From Clostridium_AD sp964467165 (GTDB taxonomy: Bacteria; Bacillota; Clostridia; Clostridiales; Clostridiaceae): a stretch of 64,000 bases of DNA. The stretch is taken from NCBI GenBank assembly GCA_964467165.1, contig CAYXOL010000028.1, positions 1 through 64,000 on the forward strand. Direction: 5' to 3'. The notes below the pieces were generated by a model. That model saw only the letters and a list, made by a program, of their open reading frames with translations, was not told the DNA's origin and did no database searches. Within the stretch, counting starts at the first letter, position 1, and each line of letters begins with the position of its first letter. The translations under genes were made by a program, and so were the position numbers. Positions 44,156-52,793 of this stretch are shown here, one piece after another.

Positions 44156-45940
44156 ATGAAAAATGAAGTAAGTTTGTGTATGATTGTTAAAAATGAAGAA
44201 ACCTACTTGCCTAGATGCCTTAGCAGCATCAAGGACATTGTTGATGAGATTATAATAGTTGACACAGGTTCCACGGATAAAACTATAGATATAGCTAAAA
44301 GCTTTGGTGCTAAGGTTCATTATTTTAAGTGGAATAATAATTTTAGTGAGGCTAGAAATGAATCATTAAAATATGCTACTAAAAATTGGATATTAATTTT
44401 GGATGGAGATGATGAATTATATCCTGCCGATCAAGAAAATTTTAAAGATTTATTAACTAAACAGTTGGATGAAAATGCAATTTATTTTTTTGAAACTTTA
44501 AATTATTATGGAAACACCATTGATGATAACTCAATTACTGTAAATTTAAACCCAAGATTATATAAAAATAATCAAGGAACCCATTATGAGGGCGAAGTTC
44601 ATAATCAGTTAATATATTCAAAAGATAAATATAATGCAATTTACCCACTCATAAAAATTCACCATTTTGGTTATATGAATAAAAGTATAAATTCTAAGAA
44701 TAAGAGATCTAGAAATATAACACTGTTAAATGATCAAATAGAAAAAGATTCAGATGATTATTTTGCTCACTTCAACTTAGGAACTGAATACGCATCACTA
44801 AATGATAACAAAACTGCTTTAGAACATTTTTATAAGTCCTATGAAAAATTCGAACCCTATAATGGATATAGTTTTTTGCTAATATTCAGGATAGTTTTCT
44901 TAAATTATAATATAAAAGATTTCGATACAGCTTTTAAATTTATAAATATTGGACTTAAGCACTACCCTAAATTTACTGATTTATATTTTTTAAAATCTCT
45001 TATCTTAAAAGATATGAATATGCCTACACTTCAGATAAAATCGTTAGAAAAATGTATTGAACTGGGAGAGGCACCCTCAGAATTAAAGTGTTTATATGGA
45101 GTAGGAAGTTTCAAAGCATACTATGAACTGGGCAATGCTTATTTAAAACTCAAGGATTATGATGCTGCATATAATTATTATATCGAAGCAATGAAATCAA
45201 ATCCTGATTTCATTAATCCACTATATTCTATTGGTCATATATTAAAGAATAAAAATACACCTTACCATGATTTCAAAAAAATAATAGAGGAATTCTTTTC
45301 TGATTATCCCAAAGCAAATATCATTATTGCAAATTTATTTTACACCGAAGGCTTTTATAAAACAACATTGGAGTACGTAGAAAAATGTGAACTAGCTGGT
45401 ATTATTCCAGAAGACCTAATGCTAATTAAAGCTCATTGTCTTGTAATGTCTGGCGAATTTAATGAATGCATTAAATTGAACAGTATAACTGAAAGCAGTT
45501 CTAGTTATTTATATTTTTCCATGTACAAAGTTATAAGTAGTATATTAACTAATAATTATGACAATGCACTTGCTTTATTAAGTAGTTTTAAAGAGGATGA
45601 TTTATCTAAGTATAATAAAAAACAATATAAAGTTTACTCACAGCTCTTAAACTTATTTACAAAAGAACACACTTCTGTTTTATCTGAAGAAGAAAATGAC
45701 CAGGAATACCTTGATATAATTTTAGAAATCTGTGAAATTTTACTTGTGAATAGCAAGTTTGATGAACTTGAAATAGCCGTAAACTTACTAAATTTGATAA
45801 ATAATAAATTTGTACTACTAAGTCTTGGAAAAATATATTATAAATATGGATATATTGAACTTGCTAAAAAAGAAGTAATGAGATCAATAAAAGAATTTGA
45901 AGTTTATGATGGAGAAAGTTTGGAAATACTTTGTGAATGA
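44156..45940 (+). CDS. GT2 glycosyltransferase with C-terminal TPR repeats
   Basis: This 594-residue protein has a GT2 domain (SLCMIVKNEETYLPRCLSSI, IIIVDTGSTDKTIDIA, WILILDGDDELYP) followed by about 350 residues of TPR-like helical repeats (ELGNAYLKLKDYDAAYNYYIEAMKSNPD). GT2-TPR fusions of this type commonly glycosylate proteins, including the SunS-like group, with the TPR part binding the substrate. ATG 44156 is preceded by GGAGG at close spacing. It is a single-gene transcript followed by a strong hairpin. The acceptor is unknown, but small proteins encoded nearby are candidates. Confidence 0.9.
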   Translation: MKNEVSLCMIVKNEETYLPRCLSSIKDIVDEIIIVDTGSTDKTIDIAKSFGAKVHYFKWNNNFSEARNESLKYATKNWILILDGDDELYPADQENFKDLLTKQLDENAIYFFETLNYYGNTIDDNSITVNLNPRLYKNNQGTHYEGEVHNQLIYSKDKYNAIYPLIKIHHFGYMNKSINSKNKRSRNITLLNDQIEKDSDDYFAHFNLGTEYASLNDNKTALEHFYKSYEKFEPYNGYSFLLIFRIVFLNYNIKDFDTAFKFINIGLKHYPKFTDLYFLKSLILKDMNMPTLQIKSLEKCIELGEAPSELKCLYGVGSFKAYYELGNAYLKLKDYDAAYNYYIEAMKSNPDFINPLYSIGHILKNKNTPYHDFKKIIEEFFSDYPKANIIIANLFYTEGFYKTTLEYVEKCELAGIIPEDLMLIKAHCLVMSGEFNECIKLNSITESSSSYLYFSMYKVISSILTNNYDNALALLSSFKEDDLSKYNKKQYKVYSQLLNLFTKEHTSVLSEEENDQEYLDIILEICEILLVNSKFDELEIAVNLLNLINNKFVLLSLGKIYYKYGYIELAKKEVMRSIKEFEVYDGESLEILCE

Positions 45941-45941
45941 T

Positions 45942-46006
45942 GGTTGTTAGTAAGGGGTGTTTCACTATAGAAAATCATTTCTCTAGCGAGACACCCCTTA
46001 CTAACC
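45942..46006 (+). terminator. Terminator after the TPR glycosyltransferase
   Basis: GGTTGTTAGTAAGGGGTGT and ACACCCCTTACTAACC pair in a long stem, followed by TTATCTAAT. The following stretch to 46148 holds nothing else I can support. Confidence 0.8.
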
Positions 46007-46148
46007 TTATCTAATATTTCATAATCATATTCAATATCAAATTTCCTTGTAAAAGAATTATTCTTCGACTACTACAAAACAATTTAAAAATTTTCAAACA
46101 AAATAAAACAACATATACTGATCTACCTAGTGTTATGATAAATAGTGG

Positions 46149-46463
46149 TTACAACAAAAAATCCAAATAAAAATTTTCTTTATTCCTATTTGGATAGGTA
46201 ACTCTTATTGTCAATATTCCTCCTTGAATATTCAATTCTACTTCTACGTCTTTATTATCCAGATTTTCACATGTATCACTTGTTATTGAACTTTGAGATG
46301 AGTCTCCACAACAATGAGGATTCGTAAAAGTGCACGGAGGACAATCAAGGTCATTAAAATTATCTGAATTTGGATATACAGAAACTATATCAGTAATATA
46401 GAATTTCTCGTCTAATGGCCAATTTAATTTAATTGTTGAATTATTTTCTTTCAAACCATTCAC
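46149..46463 (-). CDS. Unknown 104-residue protein with a cysteine cluster
   Basis: The protein has five cysteines in the central stretch DCPPCTFTNPHCCGD...DTCEN, flanked by beta-rich segments. There is no signal peptide. GTG 46463 is the longest start; a TTG three codons later has better spacing from AAGGTG, so the exact start is uncertain. The cysteine cluster recalls the larger cysteine-rich protein at 57986. Function unknown; a spore-surface or surface structural protein is one possibility. Confidence 0.5.
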   Translation of the reverse strand: MNGLKENNSTIKLNWPLDEKFYITDIVSVYPNSDNFNDLDCPPCTFTNPHCCGDSSQSSITSDTCENLDNKDVEVELNIQGGILTIRVTYPNRNKENFYLDFLL

Positions 46464-46641
46464 CTTCTTATAAAAATGTTAATTTAGTACATATTATTAT
46501 TTGCAATTCATTGGTGTTCGTATTAAATGTAAAATAATTTAATATTATTAACAATAATAACATAATTAAATTTATTTCATATGATATATTGAAGATATTT
46601 GTTTAAATCTATTTAAATAAAAAAGTTGTGGAGAGGATTTT

Positions 46642-47583
46642 ATGAAAGAAAATTTACCACTTGTAAGTATTCTAATTCCCACATATAATCAAACAGAATA
46701 TTTAGAAAAGGCCTTAATGAGTGCATTAAATCAAACCTATACTAGTATAGAAATAATCATATGCGATGATAGTAATAATGATGAAGTTGAAAAGATGATA
46801 AACCGTTATATGGTGAATAATAAAAATATAAAATACTATAATAATGGTGGTCCATTAGGTCAGAGGGGTATTTTAAATGGTGAAAAATGTTTCGAGTTAA
46901 GCAATGGAGAGTATATTAATTATTTATTTCACGATGATGTATTTTATCCAAACAAAATAGAAATTATGGTGAATTATTTTATAAACAACAATGATGTAAC
47001 ATTGGTTACTTCCTACAGAAACCGCATAAATAAAAATGATGAACTGGTATATATTCCAATAAAATTTTTACCGAAAACCACGAAGATAAATGGAGAAAGC
47101 TTAGGGGCATTTATGTTGCATACTATGGCAAATATAGTTGGGGAACCTACAACTGCAATGTTTAAAAAAGCTGATATTGAGGATGATATTTTTAGTTATA
47201 AAGGAAGATCAACAAGAAGTTATGTTGATATGGCTATATGGTTTAAGCTTTTACTTAAAGGAAATGCAATATATATTGCAGAACCTTTGAGTAGTTTTAG
47301 AGTACATGGTACACAGAATACTCGCGATCCCATAGTTCATCTTCTTGGTGCCATAGATTGTTATTATTTTCTAACTGACTCATACCTAGATAAAGATTTT
47401 ATAAAGAGCAAAGAGGAATATTTAAAACTTATTAAAAGATGGTTCCATTTCTATATAGGAAAAATTAAAGAATTACAAAATTATGTACCAAAAGATGATG
47501 CTGAATTAAACGAATTAAATGAGATAAAAAAAGAGTTATATCACTGTTATGCTCAATCAATTAAGTGTTTAATATCTTTATAA
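46642..47583 (+). CDS. GT2 family glycosyltransferase
   Basis: This 313-residue GT-A enzyme shows PLVSILIPTYNQTEYLEKAL, IEIIICDDSNNDE and YLFHDDVFYPNKIE with the Asp pair for metal and nucleotide-sugar binding. A C-terminal helical tail follows. ATG 46642 has GGAGAGG at close spacing. It is monocistronic. The truncated GT2 at 50757-51022 is clearly related to it (CDDS, then KIKYINNG against NIKYYNNG), so it may be the surviving copy of a duplicated gene. Confidence 0.9.
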   Translation: MKENLPLVSILIPTYNQTEYLEKALMSALNQTYTSIEIIICDDSNNDEVEKMINRYMVNNKNIKYYNNGGPLGQRGILNGEKCFELSNGEYINYLFHDDVFYPNKIEIMVNYFINNNDVTLVTSYRNRINKNDELVYIPIKFLPKTTKINGESLGAFMLHTMANIVGEPTTAMFKKADIEDDIFSYKGRSTRSYVDMAIWFKLLLKGNAIYIAEPLSSFRVHGTQNTRDPIVHLLGAIDCYYFLTDSYLDKDFIKSKEEYLKLIKRWFHFYIGKIKELQNYVPKDDAELNELNEIKKELYHCYAQSIKCLISL

Positions 47584-47729
47584 GTTAAATACAGATAAAA
47601 GAATCACTATAAGTCAGATTAATTAAGTGATTAATACTAGAAAACATCACATTGCATATAAAGCATTAGATTTGCCTGTTTATGCCTTTCTAAAATATTT
47701 CTAATAAATCTCTAAGTGAAAAAATTTAG

Positions 47730-47788
47730 GATGTCGAAGTGCGCTAATAACTCAAATAGAACTAATCACTAAAGCGCCCTTCAACATT
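47730..47788. terminator. Bidirectional terminator between the GT2 gene and the ATP-grasp gene
   Basis: ATGTCGAAGTGCGCT and AAGCGCCCTTCAACAT form an imperfect stem. It is followed by a T-rich stretch on the plus strand and preceded by A-rich sequence for the minus strand, between convergent genes. Confidence 0.55.
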
Positions 47789-47800
47789 GCTTTATTCTTT

Positions 47801-49099
47801 TTAACCTCTCCAATCTATCAAGCATTCTATATTTCCAGTATCAAAGGTAGGCATGCATAACTTTTCTTTCACCAGTTTCCTTTCTATAAAAGAATTATCT
47901 ATAAATATACTTTGAATACTATTATCCATATACTCATATTTATACTCACTTGCATCTATTTCTATAATTTTATTAAATAAGGTTTCTGGAATTTTTAGCT
48001 TATTTAATGTGTTTATAATATCCACATTATGTTTAGTAATCAATATAATTTCTTTATTATTGTTTAGACACTGATACAAATAAAAAAACATATATTGATT
48101 ATATATCTTTTTATCAAATACTAATGTATCATCAAAATCTAAATATACCCTTTCATAATTTATATCGATTTTATATCTATTAATTAGCGTTCTATCAACT
48201 TCAATATTATAGTTATTAGGTAATATATCTATATCTTCATTATTAAAATCCAATATGGAGAGCAATGGAAAATTAATATCTAGGTTTCTACTTATACATG
48301 ACGTACCTGCCATCCTTGTTGATATTTCCATTAATTTATATTTATTATTTGAATCTTTTTTCAACTGAAAATACCAATATCCTCTAAATTTCAATTTACT
48401 ATTTATTATTTGTGATATATTTTTAACTTCTTCTTCTAATTTTACGATATTTGCTTTTACACTTATACCTCCGAAAGTCCTTTCTCTTGTCCTTTCACAT
48501 ACAAATCTCAAATTCATATCTTTATCAGTGAAACAATCAATTGTAATTTCATCTCCACATAAATATTCACACATTATCATTCTATTATTTCCTTGCATAT
48601 AAAATTTTATTTCTTCTTCATTATGAGCTATAAATGTACCTTTCCCCCCTTGTCCATCATCTGGTTTTAAAAAAACCGGATATTGACTAACATTAGCTAA
48701 ATTAGTATAAATGTTAGGCGTAAAATCATACTGATAAAAAAGTTTATAAGTTAGTGATTTATATCTACATATTTTTGTAGTTTCTAAATCCGCACATATA
48801 ACCGTGGCAAATATTTTTTTTTCATTTTCTTTTAAATATAATGCCACTGAATCATGTGTAGGAATAATAAAGTCTATTGCTTTATTTATCAAAATCCCAT
48901 TAAATTTTTCAATAAAATCACAATCAGCTATATTAGGAACGTCCCCTATATAATTTTTATATATATATTCACCATGATCATCTATACTAGATGCCCCAAA
49001 AAGTTCTACCCTTAAACAATTTCTAAGTGCAAAGTTGATATCTATTGCAGTCACTGAGCCGCACGGAAAAACTAAAACCTTCTTTTTCAATTTACTCAC
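47801..49099 (-). CDS. ATP-grasp ligase fused to a HAD-like domain
   Basis: This 432-residue protein joins two catalytic folds. Residues about 10-300 are ATP-grasp: YPVFLKPDDGQGGKGTF is the ATP-binding loop region, MICEYLCGDEITIDCF the next strand, and KLMEISTRMAGTS the metal site. Residues about 310-430 look like a HAD phosphatase: DFDDTLVFD (motif I), IILITKHN (motif II) and SIFIDNSF (motif IV). GTG 49099 lies just after the preceding gene. It forms a tight set with a PLP-enzyme-like gene and wbqC. The set may form an amide or peptide bond on a glycan and remove phosphate, but that is inference. Confidence 0.8.
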   Translation of the reverse strand: MSKLKKKVLVFPCGSVTAIDINFALRNCLRVELFGASSIDDHGEYIYKNYIGDVPNIADCDFIEKFNGILINKAIDFIIPTHDSVALYLKENEKKIFATVICADLETTKICRYKSLTYKLFYQYDFTPNIYTNLANVSQYPVFLKPDDGQGGKGTFIAHNEEEIKFYMQGNNRMIMCEYLCGDEITIDCFTDKDMNLRFVCERTRERTFGGISVKANIVKLEEEVKNISQIINSKLKFRGYWYFQLKKDSNNKYKLMEISTRMAGTSCISRNLDINFPLLSILDFNNEDIDILPNNYNIEVDRTLINRYKIDINYERVYLDFDDTLVFDKKIYNQYMFFYLYQCLNNNKEIILITKHNVDIINTLNKLKIPETLFNKIIEIDASEYKYEYMDNSIQSIFIDNSFIERKLVKEKLCMPTFDTGNIECLIDWRG

Positions 49100-49102
49100 C
49101 TA

Positions 49103-50050
49103 CTAAATTAAATTTTTAATAATAAATTTCATATCTTCTATGTTATATCTTTGATCAATAGGGATTGGTATCATTTTTTCAGTTAAATAATATTCAAACT
49201 TTTCACTAGTTATTTTCTGCTTAATTTCATTCCAATAAGTTGCTACATAAATCTTATTTTTTATTAGCTTATTTCTTAAATTATTATCATTTATTAATAA
49301 TGGATAAAACATAGGACCGTTTATGTTACTTATATCTATCTTTAATTCATTATGATTCTTAAAATTTTCATGCAAATACAAAAAGTTTTCATTTCTTAAA
49401 GACTTACATTTACTATAGTCAACACTAGATAAAATAGCGCATGTTAGTCTAGACATCTTTTTTATTCCACATTTACTTAAATACTCTTCATTTTTTTTAA
49501 ATAATTCATAACTTTCACTTGCTGTCATGTCAATTCTTTTTAGTAAATATTCATATCTATCATATGAGGTTTCCTCTTCAAACTTTTTATCTAATAGTTT
49601 ATTTGTATATAAATACCCGCCGTCAGAAACTCCAAAAAACTTTCTTGTTGAATAAATTGTATCTGTGTCATTTAAAGGCATTTCAAAAAATGCTTGAGTA
49701 TTATCAATTATTACATTTTTAAATTTTTCTTTCACCTTATATACATTTTCAGAATTCATTCCAAAGTAATTTACATACAAAAAGCATTCTTCATAAGATA
49801 ATTTTTTATTAAAAACAGGCTCAAATTTATCATTTATAAGATAATATTCATAATTAACATTCTCCTCAATTATAGGTTCTAGTACACTATCGCATATATA
49901 ATAGGGTATATATATTTTTTTATACCGCCCTGCCTTTAAAATGTACTGTAAGCAATACCTAGCACTATTTAAATGTATAGCATTTATGTGGTATTCATTA
50001 CCTATATTTAATTCTAATTCAAAAAAACCACCAATTTCTCTACTTATCAT
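49103..50050 (-). CDS. DegT/AHBA-like PLP-dependent enzyme
   Basis: This 315-residue protein looks like a small fold-type I PLP enzyme of the DegT/DnrJ group. AIHLNSARYCLQYIL resembles the cofactor-phosphate site. NVIIDNTQAFF supplies the Asp that contacts the pyridine nitrogen. STRKFFGVSDGGYL places the Schiff-base Lys before the D-G-G motif. It is shorter than typical members (about 370). It overlaps the end of wbqC nearly base to base and precedes the ATP-grasp/HAD fusion by four bases. A role in making an amino sugar or transferring an amino acid to a sugar is inferred. Confidence 0.75.
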   Translation of the reverse strand: MISREIGGFFELELNIGNEYHINAIHLNSARYCLQYILKAGRYKKIYIPYYICDSVLEPIIEENVNYEYYLINDKFEPVFNKKLSYEECFLYVNYFGMNSENVYKVKEKFKNVIIDNTQAFFEMPLNDTDTIYSTRKFFGVSDGGYLYTNKLLDKKFEEETSYDRYEYLLKRIDMTASESYELFKKNEEYLSKCGIKKMSRLTCAILSSVDYSKCKSLRNENFLYLHENFKNHNELKIDISNINGPMFYPLLINDNNLRNKLIKNKIYVATYWNEIKQKITSEKFEYYLTEKMIPIPIDQRYNIEDMKFIIKNLI

Positions 50051-50052
50051 AT

Positions 50053-50754
50053 TTATACCAACTCATATTCATTTAATAATCGCTTAACTTCTTCCTTAGA
50101 ATTAAACATCAATACATCTATAATCGATAAATTCGGAATGAAATCACCGTTAAATTGCTTATATTTTACCTCTTTTATTTTTATAAAAAATAAGTCTATT
50201 TCCTGCTCTTTAAACTTAGCTTTTGAGTATAATTCCATCCCACCTATAGCATTAATATAAGTATCGGAACCCAATATTTTGTTTACATGTATAACTTTTT
50301 CTTGTCCTGTAAGTGATTTATCTTTTTTCAGCTGTGAAGAAATAATTATTTCTGTATTAATCTCTAAAAAATTACAGATTTTCACTATGCTATTTGTAAT
50401 AAATCTGGATAGGTTTTTCTCTTTATAATTTAAAATATCTCTTATAACATTAATCATATCTCCAAAATACGGAGCTCTTGAATATGCTAATTCTATAGAT
50501 TTTAAAAATTTATTGTTTTCATATTCAAAGTTATCCACTAAGGATTTTTCATTTATATTAAGATTAAAATTTTCTTTTTTAATTTTTAAAGTAATCATAC
50601 TGGCTTTTCCATTAATTAGCAGCCTATTTCTATTTATCCATCCACCTTTTATAAATTGAATATCATCGTAAATCACATATTTATCAACAGTATTTATCGT
50701 TTGAAAATACCCAATGTATGGAAATATATATGGTTGCATTATTCCCACTCTCAT
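50053..50754 (-). CDS. wbqC: WbqC-family protein
   Basis: This 233-residue WbqC-like protein is common in O-antigen and capsule clusters, with suspected acyl or aminoacyl transfer function. It starts MRVGIMQPYIFPYIGYFQ, the family hallmark, and has VDKYVIYDDIQFIKGGWINRNRLL. ATG 50754 is chosen because AAGGGGGG precedes it. An in-frame extension to about 51022 is the remnant of a GT2 gene and not part of this protein. It is followed immediately by the PLP-enzyme and ATP-grasp/HAD genes. Confidence 0.9.
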   Translation of the reverse strand: MRVGIMQPYIFPYIGYFQTINTVDKYVIYDDIQFIKGGWINRNRLLINGKASMITLKIKKENFNLNINEKSLVDNFEYENNKFLKSIELAYSRAPYFGDMINVIRDILNYKEKNLSRFITNSIVKICNFLEINTEIIISSQLKKDKSLTGQEKVIHVNKILGSDTYINAIGGMELYSKAKFKEQEIDLFFIKIKEVKYKQFNGDFIPNLSIIDVLMFNSKEEVKRLLNEYELV

Positions 50755-50756
50755 TC

Positions 50757-51022
50757 TATTTCCCCCCTTATATTTTTTTATTATAGTCCATAAATTTCTT
50801 CCTGAATCTTCTCCATTTAAACGAATATCATTAGAATATTGACATACGGTTCTAAAACTATCATTGAGGTATTCACCATTATTAATATACTTAATTTTAT
50901 TACTCTTAAGCATATATTGCTCTTCTAACTCTTGTACATAACTTGTCGTACTGTCATCACATATAATAATCTTAATATTTCTATAACCTTGATTCAATGC
51001 AGAATCAAGACCTTGCTTACGA
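50757..51022 (-). pseudogene. Truncated GT2 glycosyltransferase in frame with wbqC
   Basis: The frame upstream of wbqC reads LDSALNQGYRNIKIIICDDS and on to KIKYINNGEYL, a GT2 domain piece that matches the intact protein at 46642 (ALNQTYTSIEIIICDDS, then NIKYYNNGGPL). A stop precedes it and the first 25 residues of the domain are missing. Homology also fades before the WbqC start. It is a 5'- and 3'-truncated relic. Confidence 0.75.
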
Positions 51023-51405
51023 TATCAAGTTCGCCATTTTACAGTTTTGAAAATATTTTTGCATGTTATTAATATATATGTATAACATTTTTATTTTATG
51101 AATCATTCGTTTTAGTTCATTCACCTCACTCATAACCACATAATAGTGTTCTGTATTAAAGGGAGTAACCTTCTGCTTTAATGCATAGGGGGTTTTATTT
51201 TTAATATTAGCATTGAGGCAGCCATATTCCATATTAAAAATTATGAAGGTACACTTTTAAACTGATCGCATAAAATAAATGGGAGAACATTTTTCTTCTT
51301 ACTAATATGCAGAAAATTTTCAAAAATATAATGTCTAAAAAATTAGTAGTATTCCTTTAATTATTTAGGCGCAAAAGAGCAAATTAAATTTTGAGGTGAA
51401 TGATA
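51023..51405. other. Intergenic stretch with coding-like debris
   Basis: A 71-codon minus-strand frame at 51017-51232 (from MEYGCLNANIKN) has no ribosome-binding site and no recognisable family. It abuts the GT2 relic and is most likely debris of the same rearrangement. The remaining bases should hold the promoter of the aminotransferase at 51406. Confidence 0.3.
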
Positions 51406-52512
51406 ATGAATCAAAAACCAATATTAGTAACTCGTTCGTCTATGCCTCCACTGGAGGAATACACAAATGAAATAAAATCAATTTGGGATACAGCATGGCT
51501 AACTAATATAGGAGAATTTCACAAACAATTAGAACAGGATCTTATGAAATATTTAGGAGTAGATAATATTTCATTATTTACCAATGGGCATATGGCATTA
51601 GAACTTTTAATTCAAGCGATGAATTTAACAGGGGAAGTTATTACAACACCTTTTACATTTGCATCAACGACACATGCCATTGTAAGAAATAGATTAACTC
51701 CTGTTTTTTGTGATATTAATTCAGATGATTATACTATGGATGTAACAAAAATAGAAAGATTAATAACAGATAAAACAACTGCTATTCTGCCTATTCATGT
51801 TTATGGACATATTTGCAATATCCATGAAATTGAAAAGATTGCTAGTAAATACGATTTGAAAGTAATTTATGATGCAGCTCATACTTTTGGCGAAAAAGTA
51901 AATGGACAAGGTATAGGAAGATTTGGAGATGCCTCAATGTTTAGCTTTCATGCTACAAAAGTATATAATACTATCGAAGGTGGAGCAGTAACATTTTCTG
52001 ATGAGAATATTGGAAAACAGCTATCTAAATTAAAAAACTTTGGTATTAAATCACAAGAAATGGTAGATGGTGTTGGTTCAAATGCAAAAATGAATGAATT
52101 TCAAGCAGCTATGGGTATTTGTAACCTACGTCATATAACAGAAGAAATATCCAAAAGAAAAACTGTAGTTGAAAGATATCATAAATGGCTTTCAAATATA
52201 AATGGGCTTAAAATAATGTATGATAAAGAGAATATTCAATCAAACTATGCTTATTTCCCAGTTGTGTTTGATGAAAAAGTATTTGGTTTTAGTAGAAATG
52301 AAGTGTGTGATAAATTAAAGGAAAATAATATATTTGCAAGAAAATATTTTTATCCATTAACTAGTACCTTTGATTGCTATCATGGAAAATTTAATGTAAA
52401 TAAAACACCAATAGCGCAGCATATTGCTAAACGAGTACTAACATTACCACTTTATGCTGATTTAAGTTTAGATGATGTTGATAGAATTTGTTATATCGTA
52501 TTGAATTTGTAA
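51406..52512 (+). CDS. DegT/DnrJ/EryC1/StrS sugar aminotransferase
   Basis: This 368-residue PLP enzyme aminates 3- or 4-keto nucleotide sugars. Landmarks are FTNGHMALELLIQA (phosphate site), TPFTFASTTHAIVRN, VIYDAAHTFGE (Asp for the pyridine nitrogen) and SFHATKVYNTIEGGAV with the Schiff-base Lys. The C-terminus has RKYFYPLTSTFDCYH, usual in this family. ATG 51406 is favoured over ATG 51400 because GAGGTGA lies directly before the latter. It likely acts on the 4-keto sugar made by RmlB (54131-55180) or by the dehydratase at 38178. Confidence 0.92.
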   Translation: MNQKPILVTRSSMPPLEEYTNEIKSIWDTAWLTNIGEFHKQLEQDLMKYLGVDNISLFTNGHMALELLIQAMNLTGEVITTPFTFASTTHAIVRNRLTPVFCDINSDDYTMDVTKIERLITDKTTAILPIHVYGHICNIHEIEKIASKYDLKVIYDAAHTFGEKVNGQGIGRFGDASMFSFHATKVYNTIEGGAVTFSDENIGKQLSKLKNFGIKSQEMVDGVGSNAKMNEFQAAMGICNLRHITEEISKRKTVVERYHKWLSNINGLKIMYDKENIQSNYAYFPVVFDEKVFGFSRNEVCDKLKENNIFARKYFYPLTSTFDCYHGKFNVNKTPIAQHIAKRVLTLPLYADLSLDDVDRICYIVLNL

Positions 52513-52573
52513 TTATAAAATATACTCTTAATCCTCAAATAATTCATAATTAAAATAATTTGACATATAAAGC

Positions 52574-52622
52574 AACTCCTTCTTTTAATAATTTATTATA
52601 TAAATTATTAAAAGAAGGAGTT
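52574..52622 (+). terminator. Long perfect hairpin after the aminotransferase gene
   Basis: Two 21-base arms (AACTCCTTCTTTTAATAATTT and its exact complement) surround a seven-base loop. There is no T-run after it on the plus strand, so it may end transcription inefficiently or protect the 3' end of the message. Confidence 0.6.
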
Positions 52623-52623
52623 A

Positions 52624-52760
52624 CCATTAGTACCTGTTCCAACTTCGAGCATAGTACTAATATATTGGATTAATAGTGTAACAATCAAGAATAACAGCAT
52701 CATGGCCCAATGTACAATCAAAATTTATAATTACATAGTTTCCAATTTTGATGTTAGCAG
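52624..52760 (-). pseudogene. NeuD/PglD-like acetyltransferase remnant, frameshifted
   Basis: The minus strand reads ANIKIGNYVIINFDCTLGHDAVILDCYTINP, a hexapeptide-repeat pattern with the catalytic-type His (LGHD). A stop then intervenes, and after a frame change it resumes as LEVGTGTNG. Both pieces match the C-terminal half of NeuD-like sugar acyltransferases. No start or ribosome-binding site remains. Confidence 0.65.
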
Positions 52761-52793
52761 TTATTTATCTATAACGAACGTTAAATTCTATAA

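Noticed and set aside
44156..45940. Glycocin (SunS-type) biosynthesis cluster
   Set aside because: The GT2 domain is SunS-like, but there is no bacteriocin precursor, thiol-disulfide oxidoreductase pair or dedicated peptidase-ABC transporter adjacent.
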